From the NCBI GenBank assembly GCA_943331105.2, contig CALQKH020000001.1, positions 186,001 to 250,000 of the forward strand: a DNA stretch of 64,000 nucleotides, in the 5' to 3' direction. The position numbers and the translations under genes were made by a program. The notes beneath the pieces were generated by a model. The model had not been told where the DNA came from and did not search any database. It saw nothing but the letters and a program-made list of their open reading frames with translations. This document shows positions 16,001 through 25,740 of the stretch, piece after piece (within the stretch, counting starts at the first letter, position 1; each line of letters starts with the position of its first letter). Source of the DNA: Akkermansia muciniphila. GTDB lineage: Bacteria > Pseudomonadota > Gammaproteobacteria > Burkholderiales > Burkholderiaceae_C.

Positions 16001-18112
16001 ATGACAGCTGAATACAAAGTCCACGGTGATATTGCGGTCATCACTTTGATGAACCCGCCCGTCAACGGTTTGGGGTTGTCCACCCGCGTGGGCATCACCG
16101 ACAACCTGGAAAAAGCCAATAACGACCCGGCTGTCAAAGCCATCGTCATCACGGGTGCCGGAAAAGCCTTTTCGGGTGGCGCAGACATCCGCGAATTTGG
16201 CTCCCCCAAGGCTTTGCAAGAGCCCAACTTGCTGAGCGTGATTCGCACTTGCGAAAACTCAGCCAAGCCTGTTGTCGCGGCTATGCATTCGGTGGTCATG
16301 GGGGGGGGTCTTGAGTTGGCCTTGGGCTGCCATTACCGCATCGCTGCACCCGGTACCTCCATCGCTTTGCCTGAGGTGAAGTTGGGCTTGATCCCTGGCG
16401 CAGGCGGCACTCAGCGTTTGCCTCGTGTGATCGGTGTCGAGCCAGCCCTCAACATGATCGTCAGTGGCGAAGCCATCAAGAGCGAAATGCTGGCCATGCT
16501 GCCCGGGCAAAAATTGTTCGATGCTATGGCCCAATCTGCTGAGACCTTGGCGGAAGAGGCTTTGGCCATGGCCAAAAAAGTCGCGGCGGCACACGCCGAT
16601 GGCGCGCCGTTGCCATTGGTGCGCAACTTGCCCTGCAAGCATCCCCAAGGTGATGCGTATTTTCAGTTTGCCCGCAACATGGTCAAAGGCATGGCCAAAA
16701 ACTTGCCTGCGCCCGCCAAATGTGTGGATGCTGTCGAAGCGTCCACCAAGAAAAAATTCGAAGACGGCTTGGTCTTTGAGCGCGAAATTTTCATCAACCT
16801 GATGTGGACGCCTGAGTGCCGAGCATTGCGCCACATTTTCATGGCCGACCGTGCGGCCAGCAAAATCCCTGATGTTCCTGAAGACACGCCCAAGCGTGAC
16901 ATCCAGAGCATTGCCGTCATTGGCGCGGGCACCATGGGCGGTGGCATATCGATGAACTTCTTGAACGCAGGCATTCCGGTCAAGATGCTTGAAATGAAGC
17001 AAGAAGCCTTGGACCGTGGTGTCGCCACCATTCGCAAAAACTACGAAGCGCAGGTCAAAAAAGGCAAGCTTAAACAGGAAAAATACGACGAACGCATGGC
17101 TTTGCTCAGCACGACCCTGAGTTACGACGACATTGGTCAAGCCGATTTGGTGATCGAAGCCGTGTTCGAAGACATGGGCGTGAAAGAGGCCGTTTTCAAA
17201 GCGCTGGACCGTGTGATGAAGCCCGGTGCGATTTTGGCCTCCAACACCTCCACTTTGGACGTGAACAAGATCGCCAGCTTCACCCAACGTCCACAAGACG
17301 TGGTGGGCATGCACTTTTTCAGCCCTGCCAACGTGATGAAGCTTTTGGAAGTGGTTCGTGGTGAAAAGACGGGCAAAGACGTCTTGGCCACCGTGATGGC
17401 CATCGGCAAAAAAATCAAGAAAACTTCGGTCGTGTCTGGCGTGTGCGATGGCTTCATTGGCAACCGCATGATCGAACAGTACAGCCGACAAGCAGGTTTC
17501 CTGATCGAAGAAGGTTGCACACCCGCCCAGGTCGACAAAGCGGTCGAGAAGTTTGGTTTTGCCATGGGCCCCTTCCGCATGGGCGATCTGGCCGGCAATG
17601 ACATCGGCTGGGCCATTCGAAAGCGCCGTTACACCGAAAAGCCCAACCTCAAATACAGCAAAACCGCTGATTTGCTGTGTGAAATGGGCCGTTATGGTCA
17701 AAAGACCGGCGCTGGCTGGTACGACTACCAGACTGGCAAACGCGATGCGATTCCCAGTGCCGTGGTGGTCGAGATGATCGAAAAGCACCGCGCTGACCTC
17801 GGGATCACGCCACGCAAAATTTCAGACGAAGAAATTGTGCAACGCTTGGTGTATTCGCTGGTCAATGAAGCAGCGCACATCCTGGAAGAGGGCATTGCCA
17901 GCAAGGCCAGCGACATCGACATGGTGTACCTGACCGGTTACGGCTTCCCAATTTGGCGCGGTGGCCCCATGAACTACGCCGACACCATTGGCTTGTTCAA
18001 TGTGGCTGAAGCCATGAAGCGCTTCGCTAAGAACCCCCACGACGACGCCCAATTCTGGCAACCCGCGCCCTTGTTGGCACGCTTGGTGGCCGAAGGCAAG
18101 ACATTCAACTGA
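16001..18112 (+). CDS. bifunctional enoyl-CoA hydratase / 3-hydroxyacyl-CoA dehydrogenase (FadB type)
   Basis: 703 residues, in the order of the peroxisomal bifunctional enzyme: a crotonase domain (about 1-190), a linker, the NAD-binding domain (about 300-480) and a duplicated dehydrogenase C-terminal region (about 485-700). The crotonase oxyanion region SGGADIREFG and the two acidic sites VVMGGGLELALG and ALPEVKLGLIPGAGG are kept. The Rossmann motif is VIGAGTMGGGI near residue 308, followed by SNTSTLDVNKIA and GMHFFSPANVMKLLEVV. It hydrates trans-2-enoyl-CoA and oxidises the 3-hydroxyacyl-CoA. The thiolase follows after 59 bases, completing the lower part of beta-oxidation. Confidence 0.95.
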   Translation: MTAEYKVHGDIAVITLMNPPVNGLGLSTRVGITDNLEKANNDPAVKAIVITGAGKAFSGGADIREFGSPKALQEPNLLSVIRTCENSAKPVVAAMHSVVMGGGLELALGCHYRIAAPGTSIALPEVKLGLIPGAGGTQRLPRVIGVEPALNMIVSGEAIKSEMLAMLPGQKLFDAMAQSAETLAEEALAMAKKVAAAHADGAPLPLVRNLPCKHPQGDAYFQFARNMVKGMAKNLPAPAKCVDAVEASTKKKFEDGLVFEREIFINLMWTPECRALRHIFMADRAASKIPDVPEDTPKRDIQSIAVIGAGTMGGGISMNFLNAGIPVKMLEMKQEALDRGVATIRKNYEAQVKKGKLKQEKYDERMALLSTTLSYDDIGQADLVIEAVFEDMGVKEAVFKALDRVMKPGAILASNTSTLDVNKIASFTQRPQDVVGMHFFSPANVMKLLEVVRGEKTGKDVLATVMAIGKKIKKTSVVSGVCDGFIGNRMIEQYSRQAGFLIEEGCTPAQVDKAVEKFGFAMGPFRMGDLAGNDIGWAIRKRRYTEKPNLKYSKTADLLCEMGRYGQKTGAGWYDYQTGKRDAIPSAVVVEMIEKHRADLGITPRKISDEEIVQRLVYSLVNEAAHILEEGIASKASDIDMVYLTGYGFPIWRGGPMNYADTIGLFNVAEAMKRFAKNPHDDAQFWQPAPLLARLVAEGKTFN

Positions 18113-18171
18113 TTTTTTTATTTTCGGGGAAGCGGTTTTTCGGCTGCTTTCCCACATGAAAGGTTTTCATC

Positions 18172-19347
18172 ATGACGAATGCTGTCATCGTTTCCACCGC
18201 ACGCACTCCCTTGGCCAAGAGCTGGAAGGGTGCATTCAACATGACCCATGGCGCCACTTTAGGCGGCCATGCCGTACAGCACGCTGTGGCCCGCGCAGGC
18301 ATTGATGCTGCCGAGGTTGAGGATGTCATCATGGGCTGCGCCAGCCCCGAGGGCGCAACAGGCGCGAACATCGCCCGACAAATCGCGCTCAAGGCTGGTT
18401 TGCCCATTTCTGTTTCGGGCATGACCGTCAACCGCTTTTGCTCTTCAGGTCTGCAAACCATCGCCCTGGCTGCTCAGCGCATCATCGCTGGTGAAGGTCA
18501 GGTGTATGTGGCGGGTGGTGTCGAGAGCATTTCTTGCGTACAGCAAGAAATGAACTTGCACATGATGCAAGATTTGGCGCTGGCCAAGATGAAGCCCGAG
18601 ATTTACTGGAACATGCTGCAAACTGCTGAGCAAGTGGCCAAGCGCTACAAAATTGGCCGTGACGTGATGGACGCTTATGGCGCAGCCAGCCAGCAAAAAG
18701 CCTGTGCGGCCCAAGCAGCTGGTTTATTCAGCGATGAGATTGCCCCCATCACCGTGACCGCTGGCGTGGCCGACAAGGTCATGGGCCTGACCACCAAGCA
18801 AGTGACCGTGAGTGTGGACGAAGGTCTGCGCGAAGGCACCACTGTGGAAGCCATCAGCGGTCTGCGATCTGCGCTGCCCGGCGGTTTGGTCACAGCAGGC
18901 AATGCCAGCCAGTTTTCTGATGGCGCTGGTGCTTGCGTGCTGATGGACGAAAAGTTGGCCGAGCAACGTGGGCTGAAACCCATGGGCCGGTTCTTGGGTT
19001 TTGCCGTGGCCGGTTGCGAACCTGACGAAATGGGCATTGGTCCGGTGTATGCCGTGCCCAAAGTCTTGGCGCGTTTGGGTCTGACCGTCAATGACATTGA
19101 TCTCTGGGAACTGAACGAAGCCTTTGCGGTGCAGGTGCTGTATTGCCGCGACAAACTGGGCATTCCTGCCGACCGTTTGAACGTCAACGGCGGCGCGATT
19201 GCGGTTGGACACCCTTACGGTGTGTCGGGTCAGCGCCTGACAGGTCACGCCTTGATCGAAGGCAAACGCCGCGGCGCCAAGCGCGTGGCGGTGACCATGT
19301 GCATCGGCGGCGGCATGGGCGCTTGCGGCATTTTCGAAGTACTGTGA
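18172..19347 (+). CDS. acetyl-CoA acyltransferase (thiolase, FadA type)
   Basis: 391 residues. It cleaves 3-ketoacyl-CoA with CoA to give acetyl-CoA and a shortened acyl-CoA. Active residues are visible: nucleophile Cys90 in NRFCSSGLQ, His347 in VGHPYGVSG and Cys377 in [11 protein letters not shown]. The start [20 protein letters not shown] is typical. It lies between the fadB-type gene and an acyl-CoA dehydrogenase; the gap after it holds a terminator-like hairpin. Confidence 0.95.
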   Translation: MTNAVIVSTARTPLAKSWKGAFNMTHGATLGGHAVQHAVARAGIDAAEVEDVIMGCASPEGATGANIARQIALKAGLPISVSGMTVNRFCSSGLQTIALAAQRIIAGEGQVYVAGGVESISCVQQEMNLHMMQDLALAKMKPEIYWNMLQTAEQVAKRYKIGRDVMDAYGAASQQKACAAQAAGLFSDEIAPITVTAGVADKVMGLTTKQVTVSVDEGLREGTTVEAISGLRSALPGGLVTAGNASQFSDGAGACVLMDEKLAEQRGLKPMGRFLGFAVAGCEPDEMGIGPVYAVPKVLARLGLTVNDIDLWELNEAFAVQVLYCRDKLGIPADRLNVNGGAIAVGHPYGVSGQRLTGHALIEGKRRGAKRVAVTMCIGGGMGACGIFEVL

Positions 19348-19391
19348 GTGTGAACGGCATCGGCTGTCGCCTGGATGGCTGATCCGAACAG

Positions 19392-19423
19392 GGGCAGGGG
19401 GCATGATGCCTCTTGCCCTTTTT
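19392..19423 (+). terminator. terminator-like hairpin between thiolase and acyl-CoA dehydrogenase genes
   Basis: GGGCAGGGGGCAT (19392-19404) can pair with ATGCCTCTTGCCC (19406-19418) apart from two G-T positions and a short closing loop, and is followed by TTTTT. It may be partial, as the downstream genes are in the same direction and functionally related. Confidence 0.65.
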
Positions 19424-19445
19424 CATTTGGAAGAGACAAACTGAC

Positions 19446-21260
19446 ATGAGCTTGCGTCCCACAGTTGATTTCTTGTTGCACGACTGGCTGAAGGTCGAAA
19501 GCCTGCAAAGCCGCGAGCGCTTTGCCGACCACTCGCGTGAAACCTTTGACGCCGTTCTGGACACTTGCGAGCGCATCGCCCGCGAGAAATACGCCCCCTT
19601 CAACCGCCTGGTGGACACACAAGAGCCACACTTTGATGGCGAAAAAGTCATCTTGCCGCAGGCCACACACGACGCCTACAAAGCCTATGCCGAATCGGGC
19701 ATGCTCAGTGCGGCGCAAGACTACGAGATCGGCGGTATGCAGCTGCCTTACACGGTGGAAGCCGCAGCCAACGCTTTTTTTGCCATGGCCTCGGTCAGCA
19801 TCGGCTCGGGCATGCTGACCAGTGGCAACGCCAATTTGCTGATGGTGCACGGCACCGACTTGCAACAGCAAGTGTTTGCTGCCAACGAATTTTCGGGTCG
19901 CTTTTCGGGCACCATGTGCCTGAGCGAACCACATGCGGGCTCTTCGCTCAGCGATGTGACCACCCGTGCCATACCCGATGGCACAGATTTTGAAGCCGAC
20001 GCTTTGGGACCACGTTACCGCCTCAAGGGCAACAAAATGTGGATCTCTTCGGGCGAACATGAACTGTCCGAGAACATCATCCATTTGGTGTTGGCCAAGA
20101 TTCCTGATGCGTCTGGCCAACTGGTGCCAGGCGTCAAAGGCATCTCGCTGTTCATCGTGCCCAAAAAGATGGTGGACACCAACGGTCAACTGACGGGCGA
20201 ACGCAACGATGTGGCGCTGGCGGGCCTGAACCACAAATGCGGTTGGCGCGGCACAACCAACACACTGCTGAACTTTGGCGAGGGCAAATACCCCGTAAGA
20301 GGAGATATCGGAGCGATTGGGTATTTGGTCGGCAAGCCCGGCGAAGGCCTGCGCTGCATGTTCCACATGATGAACGAGGCCCGCATCGGCGTGGGCATGG
20401 CCGCCACCATGCTGGGCATGGCCGGTTACTACGCCAGCCTGGATTACGCCAAAAACCGCCCACAGGGCCGACCCACAGGGGCAGGCGGGAAAGACGCCAG
20501 CCAACCGCAGGTGCGCATCATTGAGCACGCCGACATCAAGCGCATGCTGCTGGCCCAGAAAGCTTACAGCGAAGGCGCTCTGGCTTTGGCCTTGTATTGC
20601 GCCCGTCTGGTGGACGAACAGCACACGGGCACAGCCGAAGACGCCGATGTGGCGCGTTTGCTGCTGGAGGTGCTCACCCCCATTGTCAAGAGCTTTCCCA
20701 GCGAGTGGTGCTTGGAGGCCAACAGCTTGGCCATCCAGATCCACGGCGGATATGGCTATACCCGCGACTTTCCGGTGGAGCAGTACTGGCGAGACAACCG
20801 CCTGAACATGATCCACGAGGGCACCCACGGCATCCAGGCCATGGACTTGCTGGGCCGCAAGGTGTTGATGGAAAAGGGACGAGGCCTGCAATTGCTGGCT
20901 GAGCGCATGCTGGCCACTGCGGCCAAAGCCGAACCAAGCTGGGGCCCAGAGGCCGCGGCTTTGCGCGATGCCCTCCAACAAGTCGGCCAAGCGACCCAAC
21001 AAGCTTGGCAGGGCGCAGAGCCTGCCCAGGCTCTGGCCAATGCGGTGCCTTACTTGCAGGCCTTTGGCCACGCGGTGATTGCCTGGATCTGGCTCGACGT
21101 GGCCAGCAGCTTGGAGAACAACAACACGCCAGCAGCACAAGGTCGTCGCGCTGCTTGCCGTTTTTTCTTCCGTTACGAGCTGCCCAAGATTGGTGCCTGG
21201 CTGAAGGTGGTGTGCAGCCGAGATTCGACCTGTGCCGATTTACCCGAGGAGGCATTTTGA
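19446..21260 (+). CDS. acyl-CoA dehydrogenase, DmdC-like (about 604 residues)
   Basis: A flavoprotein that forms the 2,3-double bond of an acyl-CoA. Its length (about 600, against about 380 for short and medium-chain enzymes) and C-terminal domain place it with the DmdC group. Conserved parts are LSEPHAGSSLSD near residue 160, KMWISSGEHEL, the region QIHGGYGYTRDFPVEQYWRD and the catalytic base Glu458 in NMIHEGTHGIQA. I chose the ATG at 19446 (MSLRPTVDFLLHDWL), which matches family starts; an earlier frame start lies within the terminator. It overlaps the next start by one base. Confidence 0.92.
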   Translation: MSLRPTVDFLLHDWLKVESLQSRERFADHSRETFDAVLDTCERIAREKYAPFNRLVDTQEPHFDGEKVILPQATHDAYKAYAESGMLSAAQDYEIGGMQLPYTVEAAANAFFAMASVSIGSGMLTSGNANLLMVHGTDLQQQVFAANEFSGRFSGTMCLSEPHAGSSLSDVTTRAIPDGTDFEADALGPRYRLKGNKMWISSGEHELSENIIHLVLAKIPDASGQLVPGVKGISLFIVPKKMVDTNGQLTGERNDVALAGLNHKCGWRGTTNTLLNFGEGKYPVRGDIGAIGYLVGKPGEGLRCMFHMMNEARIGVGMAATMLGMAGYYASLDYAKNRPQGRPTGAGGKDASQPQVRIIEHADIKRMLLAQKAYSEGALALALYCARLVDEQHTGTAEDADVARLLLEVLTPIVKSFPSEWCLEANSLAIQIHGGYGYTRDFPVEQYWRDNRLNMIHEGTHGIQAMDLLGRKVLMEKGRGLQLLAERMLATAAKAEPSWGPEAAALRDALQQVGQATQQAWQGAEPAQALANAVPYLQAFGHAVIAWIWLDVASSLENNNTPAAQGRRAACRFFFRYELPKIGAWLKVVCSRDSTCADLPEEAF

Positions 21261-21562
21261 TGATCCGACACATCGTCATGTGGAATTTAAAAGACCACGC
21301 CGAGGGCGCTGACAAAGCCAGCAATCTGCAAAAGGCCAAGGCACTGCTTTTGTCTTGTGCTGAGGTCGTACCTGGAATTCAGGCGTTTGAAGTGGCCACT
21401 GCCACACCGGGCATGGATTGCACGAACGACTTGGTACTGCACATGTTGTTGGATGACGCGCAGGTGCTAGCGGCTTACCAAAATCACCCGCAACATTTGG
21501 CCATCAAGCCTTTCATGAAGGCGGTGGTGCTAGAGCGCCGCTGCATGGATTTTGAAATCTGA
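21260..21562 (+). CDS. Dabb-domain (stress-responsive A/B barrel) protein
   Basis: 100 residues beginning MIRHIVMWNLKDHAEG, which is the typical first strand of the Dabb family of dimeric alpha-beta barrels. Some relatives are small enzymes of aromatic or polyketide metabolism; most bacterial ones have no known role. The ATG overlaps the stop of the dehydrogenase gene (ATGA) and the gene is clearly co-transcribed with it. The family assignment is firm, but the function is not. Confidence 0.88.
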   Translation: MIRHIVMWNLKDHAEGADKASNLQKAKALLLSCAEVVPGIQAFEVATATPGMDCTNDLVLHMLLDDAQVLAAYQNHPQHLAIKPFMKAVVLERRCMDFEI

Positions 21563-21606
21563 CCTCACTTTTACCCCTTCACGTCAAGAACCCAAGGATT
21601 TATCGC

Positions 21607-22398
21607 ATGGCACGCACCATACAACAACTGTTTGACTTGACCGGTCAGGTCGCTTTGGTCACTGGCGGCTCGCGCGGCTTGGGCCTGCAAATGGCCCACG
21701 CACTGGGTGAAGCCGGTGCCAAGATCATGCTCAGTTCGCGCAAAGCTTCCGATCTTGAGCATGCCGCGGCTGAGCTGCAGGCAGCTGGTATCGACGCCCG
21801 TTGGATCGCCGCCGACTGCGGCAAAGAGGAAGACATCCGCCGCTTAGCAGCAGAAACCATGGAGCGCATGGGGCCCATTGACATTTTGGTGAACAACGCG
21901 GGTGCCACTTGGGGTGCCCCCGCTGAAGACCACCCTGTTGAGGCTTGGGACAAGGTCATGAATTTGAACGTGCGCGGGTACTTCATCCTCTCACAAGAGG
22001 TGGCCAAGCGCTGCATGATTCCGCGTGGTAAGGGTCGGATTTTGAATGTGGCATCCATTGCTGGTCTCGCTGGCAACCCCTCCGAAATGAAGACCCTTGC
22101 GTACAACACCTCCAAAGGTGCGGTGGTCAACTTCACCCGCGCTCTGGCGGGGGAGTGGGGCGAGCACGGCATCACCGTCAACGCCATTTGCCCTGGCTTT
22201 TTCCCGAGCAAGATGACTTATGGTCTCTTAGAAAAAATGGGCGCCGAGAAAATCGCCCAAGGCGCACCCTTGCGCCGTTTGGGCGACGATGAAGACCTCA
22301 AGGGTTTGGCCGTTTTGTTCGCTTCCGATGCGGGCAAGCACATCACCGGTCAGTGGATGGCTGTGGATGGCGGTGTGAGCGCCATCATCGGCGGCTGA
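21607..22398 (+). CDS. SDR-family NAD(P)-dependent oxidoreductase
   Basis: 263 residues, a classical short-chain dehydrogenase. The cofactor motif is VTGGSRGLGLQ near residue 20, NNAG is near 98, the catalytic Ser lies in the NVASIAG region and Tyr-x3-Lys in YNTSKGAVVNF. The C-terminal FASDAGKHITGQWMAVDGG is typical of 3-oxoacyl- or gluconate-type reductases. Set in the beta-oxidation block, it may act on a hydroxy- or keto-acyl intermediate. Confidence 0.92.
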   Translation: MARTIQQLFDLTGQVALVTGGSRGLGLQMAHALGEAGAKIMLSSRKASDLEHAAAELQAAGIDARWIAADCGKEEDIRRLAAETMERMGPIDILVNNAGATWGAPAEDHPVEAWDKVMNLNVRGYFILSQEVAKRCMIPRGKGRILNVASIAGLAGNPSEMKTLAYNTSKGAVVNFTRALAGEWGEHGITVNAICPGFFPSKMTYGLLEKMGAEKIAQGAPLRRLGDDEDLKGLAVLFASDAGKHITGQWMAVDGGVSAIIGG

Positions 22399-22416
22399 TT
22401 TGAGGCCAGCAACAGC

Positions 22417-22848
22417 ATGAGCATTCCGTTTGGCGCAACCATACCGTTTGTGGACCACCTGGGTTTCACTTTAGAAAAGTTCGAAGGTGGTCAATCTGAG
22501 TTGCACTATGCACCCCAACCAGAACACCTCAATTCATTTGATGTCACCCATGGTGGCGCCGTCATGGCGCTGCTGGATGTGGTCATGGCCACTGCAGCCC
22601 GCAGTGTGGAAGTCAGCATGGGTGTGGTCACCATCGAGATGAAAACAAGTTTCATGCGGCCAGCGAAAGTGGCAGCAGGTCAAAAGTTAACCGGTCATGG
22701 TCAATTGCTGCACCGCACGCGCACCATGGCTTTCACTGAAGGCAAGATTTACGACACAGAAGGGCAGTTGTGTGCCCACGCCACAGGGACCTTCAAATAT
22801 TTGCCCCGCAGCAACACCGAGCCATCTGGCAGTGTGCCCACCGATTGA
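22417..22848 (+). CDS. PaaI-type hotdog-fold acyl-CoA thioesterase
   Basis: 143 residues. The hotdog core has LNSFDVTHGGAVMALLDVVMATAAR, where the HGG motif and following acidic helix are typical of PaaI thioesterases. A second strand set follows, VTIEMKTSFMRPAKVAAG. The enzyme probably hydrolyses stalled acyl- or aryl-CoA to free CoA. It starts 18 bases after the SDR stop. Confidence 0.92.
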   Translation: MSIPFGATIPFVDHLGFTLEKFEGGQSELHYAPQPEHLNSFDVTHGGAVMALLDVVMATAARSVEVSMGVVTIEMKTSFMRPAKVAAGQKLTGHGQLLHRTRTMAFTEGKIYDTEGQLCAHATGTFKYLPRSNTEPSGSVPTD

Positions 22849-22875
22849 TTTTTTTTTACACTGGAGAACTTCCCC

Positions 22876-23892
22876 ATGCCCTTGAACCACCGCATCGTTC
22901 TTGATAACCGCCCCCAAGGCGAAGCCACTGCACAAAACTTCAAATTGATCGAGCTGCCTCTGCCAGAAATCAAAGACGGTGAAGTGTTGGTGTGCCACCA
23001 TTTCTTGAGCTTGGACCCCTACATGCGTGGCCGCATGAACGAGAGCAAAAGCTACGCCCAACCTCAAGCTTTGGGCGAAGTCATGATCGGCGGCACTGTG
23101 GGCGAAGTGGTGGACAGCCGTCACCCCAAGTTCAAGGCCGGAGACCAAGTGGTCGGCATGGGCGGCTGGCAAGAGTTCAGCGTAGTCGATGCCACCGTGG
23201 TTGGCGCACTGCGCAAGGTCGACACCACCCATGTGCCGCTCTCGCACTACCTGGGCGCTGTGGGCATGCCCGGCGTGACCGCTTGGTACGGCTTGGTCAA
23301 GATCATTGCCCCCAAAGCCGGCGAAACCGTCACAGTCAGTGCAGCCAGTGGCGCAGTAGGCAGTGCTTACGGCGCTCTGGCCAAAGCGCGTGGTTGCCGT
23401 GTGGTGGGCATCGCAGGCGGCAAGGACAAGTGCGACTACGTGGTCAAGGAGCTGGGCTTTGACGCCTGCATCGACTACAAGGAACACAAAGACTACATCA
23501 GCCTGTCCAAAGCACTTCGCGAAGCCTGCCCGAACGGCATCGACGGCCACTTTGAAAACGTGGGGGGCATGGTGCTGGACGCGGTGATGTTGCGCACCAA
23601 TGCCTTTGCACGCATCGCGGTGTGCGGCATGATCGCCGGCTACGATGGCGCACCTCTGCCGATGGCCAACCCAGCCCTGATTTTGGTCAATCGCATGAAG
23701 ATCGAAGGCTTCATCGTCAGCGAACACATGGAAGTCTGGCCCGAGGCGCTACAGGAACTCGGCACCTTGGTGGGCACAGGTACGTTGCGCCCTCGCGAAT
23801 CCGTGGCCCAAGGCTTGGCTGCTGCGCCTGAGGCATTCCTCGGTTTGCTCAAAGGCAAGAACTTCGGCAAGCAGCTGGTCAAACTGGTCTGA
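22876..23892 (+). CDS. NADPH-dependent MDR-family reductase (CurA/leukotriene-dehydrogenase type)
   Basis: 338 residues, a zinc-free medium-chain reductase. The N-terminal RIVLDNRPQGEATAQNF and LSLDPYMRGRM resemble CurA and prostaglandin or enone reductases. The NADPH site is SAASGAVGSAYGALAKARG near residue 155, and HFENVGGMVLDAVM follows. These enzymes reduce activated double bonds of 2-enones. It may remove or reduce an unsaturated intermediate of the pathway in this block. Confidence 0.92.
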   Translation: MPLNHRIVLDNRPQGEATAQNFKLIELPLPEIKDGEVLVCHHFLSLDPYMRGRMNESKSYAQPQALGEVMIGGTVGEVVDSRHPKFKAGDQVVGMGGWQEFSVVDATVVGALRKVDTTHVPLSHYLGAVGMPGVTAWYGLVKIIAPKAGETVTVSAASGAVGSAYGALAKARGCRVVGIAGGKDKCDYVVKELGFDACIDYKEHKDYISLSKALREACPNGIDGHFENVGGMVLDAVMLRTNAFARIAVCGMIAGYDGAPLPMANPALILVNRMKIEGFIVSEHMEVWPEALQELGTLVGTGTLRPRESVAQGLAAAPEAFLGLLKGKNFGKQLVKLV

Positions 23893-23902
23893 GACAGCCC
23901 GC

Positions 23903-24838
23903 ATGTCCGATCTGATCCTTCACCACTACCCGACCTCGCCGTTTGCAGAAAAGGTTCGGTTGATCCTGGGCCACAAGCAACTGGCCTGGAAGAGCGTTTT
24001 CATCCCGATGATCATGCCCAAGCCAGACCTCACGGCGCTGACGGGTGGTTACCGCAAAACCCCCGTACTGCAGATCGGTGCAGACATCTACTGCGACACC
24101 GCGCTCATTGGCGATGTGCTGGAGCAATTGGCACCCAAGCCCACGCTTTACCCCGAAGCCATCCAAGGCGCAGCCCGCATCGTGGCGCAGTGGGCGGACA
24201 GCGCCTTGTTCACGGCGGCGATGGCCTACAACTTTCAACCTGCTGGCGTGGCGCAAGTCTTTGCGGGTGTACCCGCTGAAGGCGTGCAGGCCTTTGTGGC
24301 CGACCGCACCGCCATGCGCGGCGGTGCGGCCCGCATGGCGTCCGCTGATGCCACCAGCACGTACAAAACTTATCTGCAGCGCATCGCCAGCATGCTGCAT
24401 GGGCAAGACTTTTTGTTCGGCAATCAGCCTTGCGTGGCCGACTTTGCGGTTTATCACCCGCTGTGGTTCACTCAAGAGCGCACGCCCGCGTTATCGGGCA
24501 TTTTGGATGCGACACCCGAAATCCAAAGCTGGATGTCCCGCATGAAAGCCATTGGCCACGGCACACCCGGTAAATGCAGCGCCGAGGAAGCCTTGCACCT
24601 GGCCCGCAACGCAACGCCTGTCGCCTTAGGATCTGAAGTCTTTCAGGACGAACACGGTATCGCCTTGGGCAGCCAAGTGGTGATCGCGGCCGACAACTTC
24701 GGGTTGGAGACCACGCAAGGCGAACTGGTTGCAGCGACAAGTACCCGATACATCTTGCGCCGTAGCGATGAACGCGCGGGCACCGTCCATGTTCACTTTC
24801 CCCGCCTGGGCTTCACATTGAAAAAGGTTTCCCCATGA
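23903..24838 (+). CDS. glutathione S-transferase family protein
   Basis: 311 residues. A thioredoxin-like N-domain (HHYPTSPFAEKVRLILGHKQLAWKSV, then the cis-Pro region YRKTPVLQIG) is followed by an all-helical GST C-domain to about residue 210. About 85 further residues form an extra C-terminal segment rich in strands, which is longer than standard GSTs. The position among acyl-CoA enzymes suggests detoxification or a glutathione-dependent step, but the substrate is unknown. Its stop overlaps the next start by four bases. Confidence 0.88.
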   Translation: MSDLILHHYPTSPFAEKVRLILGHKQLAWKSVFIPMIMPKPDLTALTGGYRKTPVLQIGADIYCDTALIGDVLEQLAPKPTLYPEAIQGAARIVAQWADSALFTAAMAYNFQPAGVAQVFAGVPAEGVQAFVADRTAMRGGAARMASADATSTYKTYLQRIASMLHGQDFLFGNQPCVADFAVYHPLWFTQERTPALSGILDATPEIQSWMSRMKAIGHGTPGKCSAEEALHLARNATPVALGSEVFQDEHGIALGSQVVIAADNFGLETTQGELVAATSTRYILRRSDERAGTVHVHFPRLGFTLKKVSP

Positions 24839-25740
24839 TCGAAAATTTCAAAGGAAAAACCGCTGTCCTGACCGGTGCTGGATCCGGCTTTGGTCTGGAG
24901 TGCGCCCGCATCGGTGCCAAGCTGGGCATGAACCTGGTGTTGCTGGATGTGCAGCAAGATGCGCTTGACAAAGCCGCTGCAGAAATGACCGCGCAGGGCG
25001 TACCAGTGTTGGCCCGAAAAGTGGACGTCTCGAATGCCCAGGCCATGGAGCAGCTCGCTGCCGAAGTGAAGAGCCGTTTTGGCGCACCGCACTTCGTGTT
25101 CAACAACGCAGGCGTAGGAGCAGGAGGCTTGGTTTGGGAAAACTCGGTGGCCGACTGGGCATGGGTGCTGGGTGTCAACCTCTGGGGTGTGGTGCATGGC
25201 GTGCGCCTGTTCACCCCCATGATGCTTGAAGCCGCCAAAGCCAATCCGGACTATCGGGGGCATATCGTCAACACGGCCAGCATGGCCGGTTTGCTCACGC
25301 CTCCCAACATGGGCATTTACAACGTGAGCAAACACGCCGTGGTGTCTTTGACTGAAACCCTGTACCAAGATTTGCAGCTGGTGTCTGACCAAGTCAGTGC
25401 CAGTGTGTTGTGCCCATACTTTGTGCCTACGGGCATCAGCCAGAGCCACCGTAACCGACCTGCAGACCTGGCGGCAAACAAACCCACCGCCAGCCAATTG
25501 ATCGGTCAAGCGCAGAGTGACAAAGCGGTTGGAAGTGGTAAGGTGTCAGCGGCCGATGTGGCTCAAAAAGTCTTTGACGCTGTGGCGTCTGGCCAGTTTT
25601 ACATTTACAGCCACCCTCAAGCCTTGGGTAACGTTCAAAGTCGGATGGAGGCCATTGTCCAGGGCCATAACCCGCCCGATCCTTTTGAAGCCCGTCCTGA
25701 CTTGGGTGAGGGTTTGCGCAAAGCATTGCGTTCAGCATGA
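24835..25740 (+). CDS. SDR-family oxidoreductase
   Basis: 301 residues. The cofactor site is VLTGAGSGFGLECARIG, followed by NNAGVGAGG, and Tyr-x3-Lys is in YNVSKHAVVSLTETLY. The C-terminal part (about 240-300) is longer than in minimal SDRs. Relatives are often called SDR family oxidoreductases of fatty-acid or steroid metabolism. It is the last gene of the catabolic block and is coupled to the GST gene by overlap; 198-210 bases without a gene separate it from tex. Confidence 0.92.
   Translation: MIENFKGKTAVLTGAGSGFGLECARIGAKLGMNLVLLDVQQDALDKAAAEMTAQGVPVLARKVDVSNAQAMEQLAAEVKSRFGAPHFVFNNAGVGAGGLVWENSVADWAWVLGVNLWGVVHGVRLFTPMMLEAAKANPDYRGHIVNTASMAGLLTPPNMGIYNVSKHAVVSLTETLYQDLQLVSDQVSASVLCPYFVPTGISQSHRNRPADLAANKPTASQLIGQAQSDKAVGSGKVSAADVAQKVFDAVASGQFYIYSHPQALGNVQSRMEAIVQGHNPPDPFEARPDLGEGLRKALRSA

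Noticed and set aside
16259-17788. A 509-codon open frame antisense to the fadB-type gene
   Set aside because: It has no family motifs and a composition typical of reverse-strand reading; the plus-strand gene is complete with all catalytic residues.
19245-21140. A 631-codon open frame antisense to the acyl-CoA dehydrogenase gene
   Set aside because: It is a shadow of a GC-rich gene, with no recognisable domain and no ribosome site.
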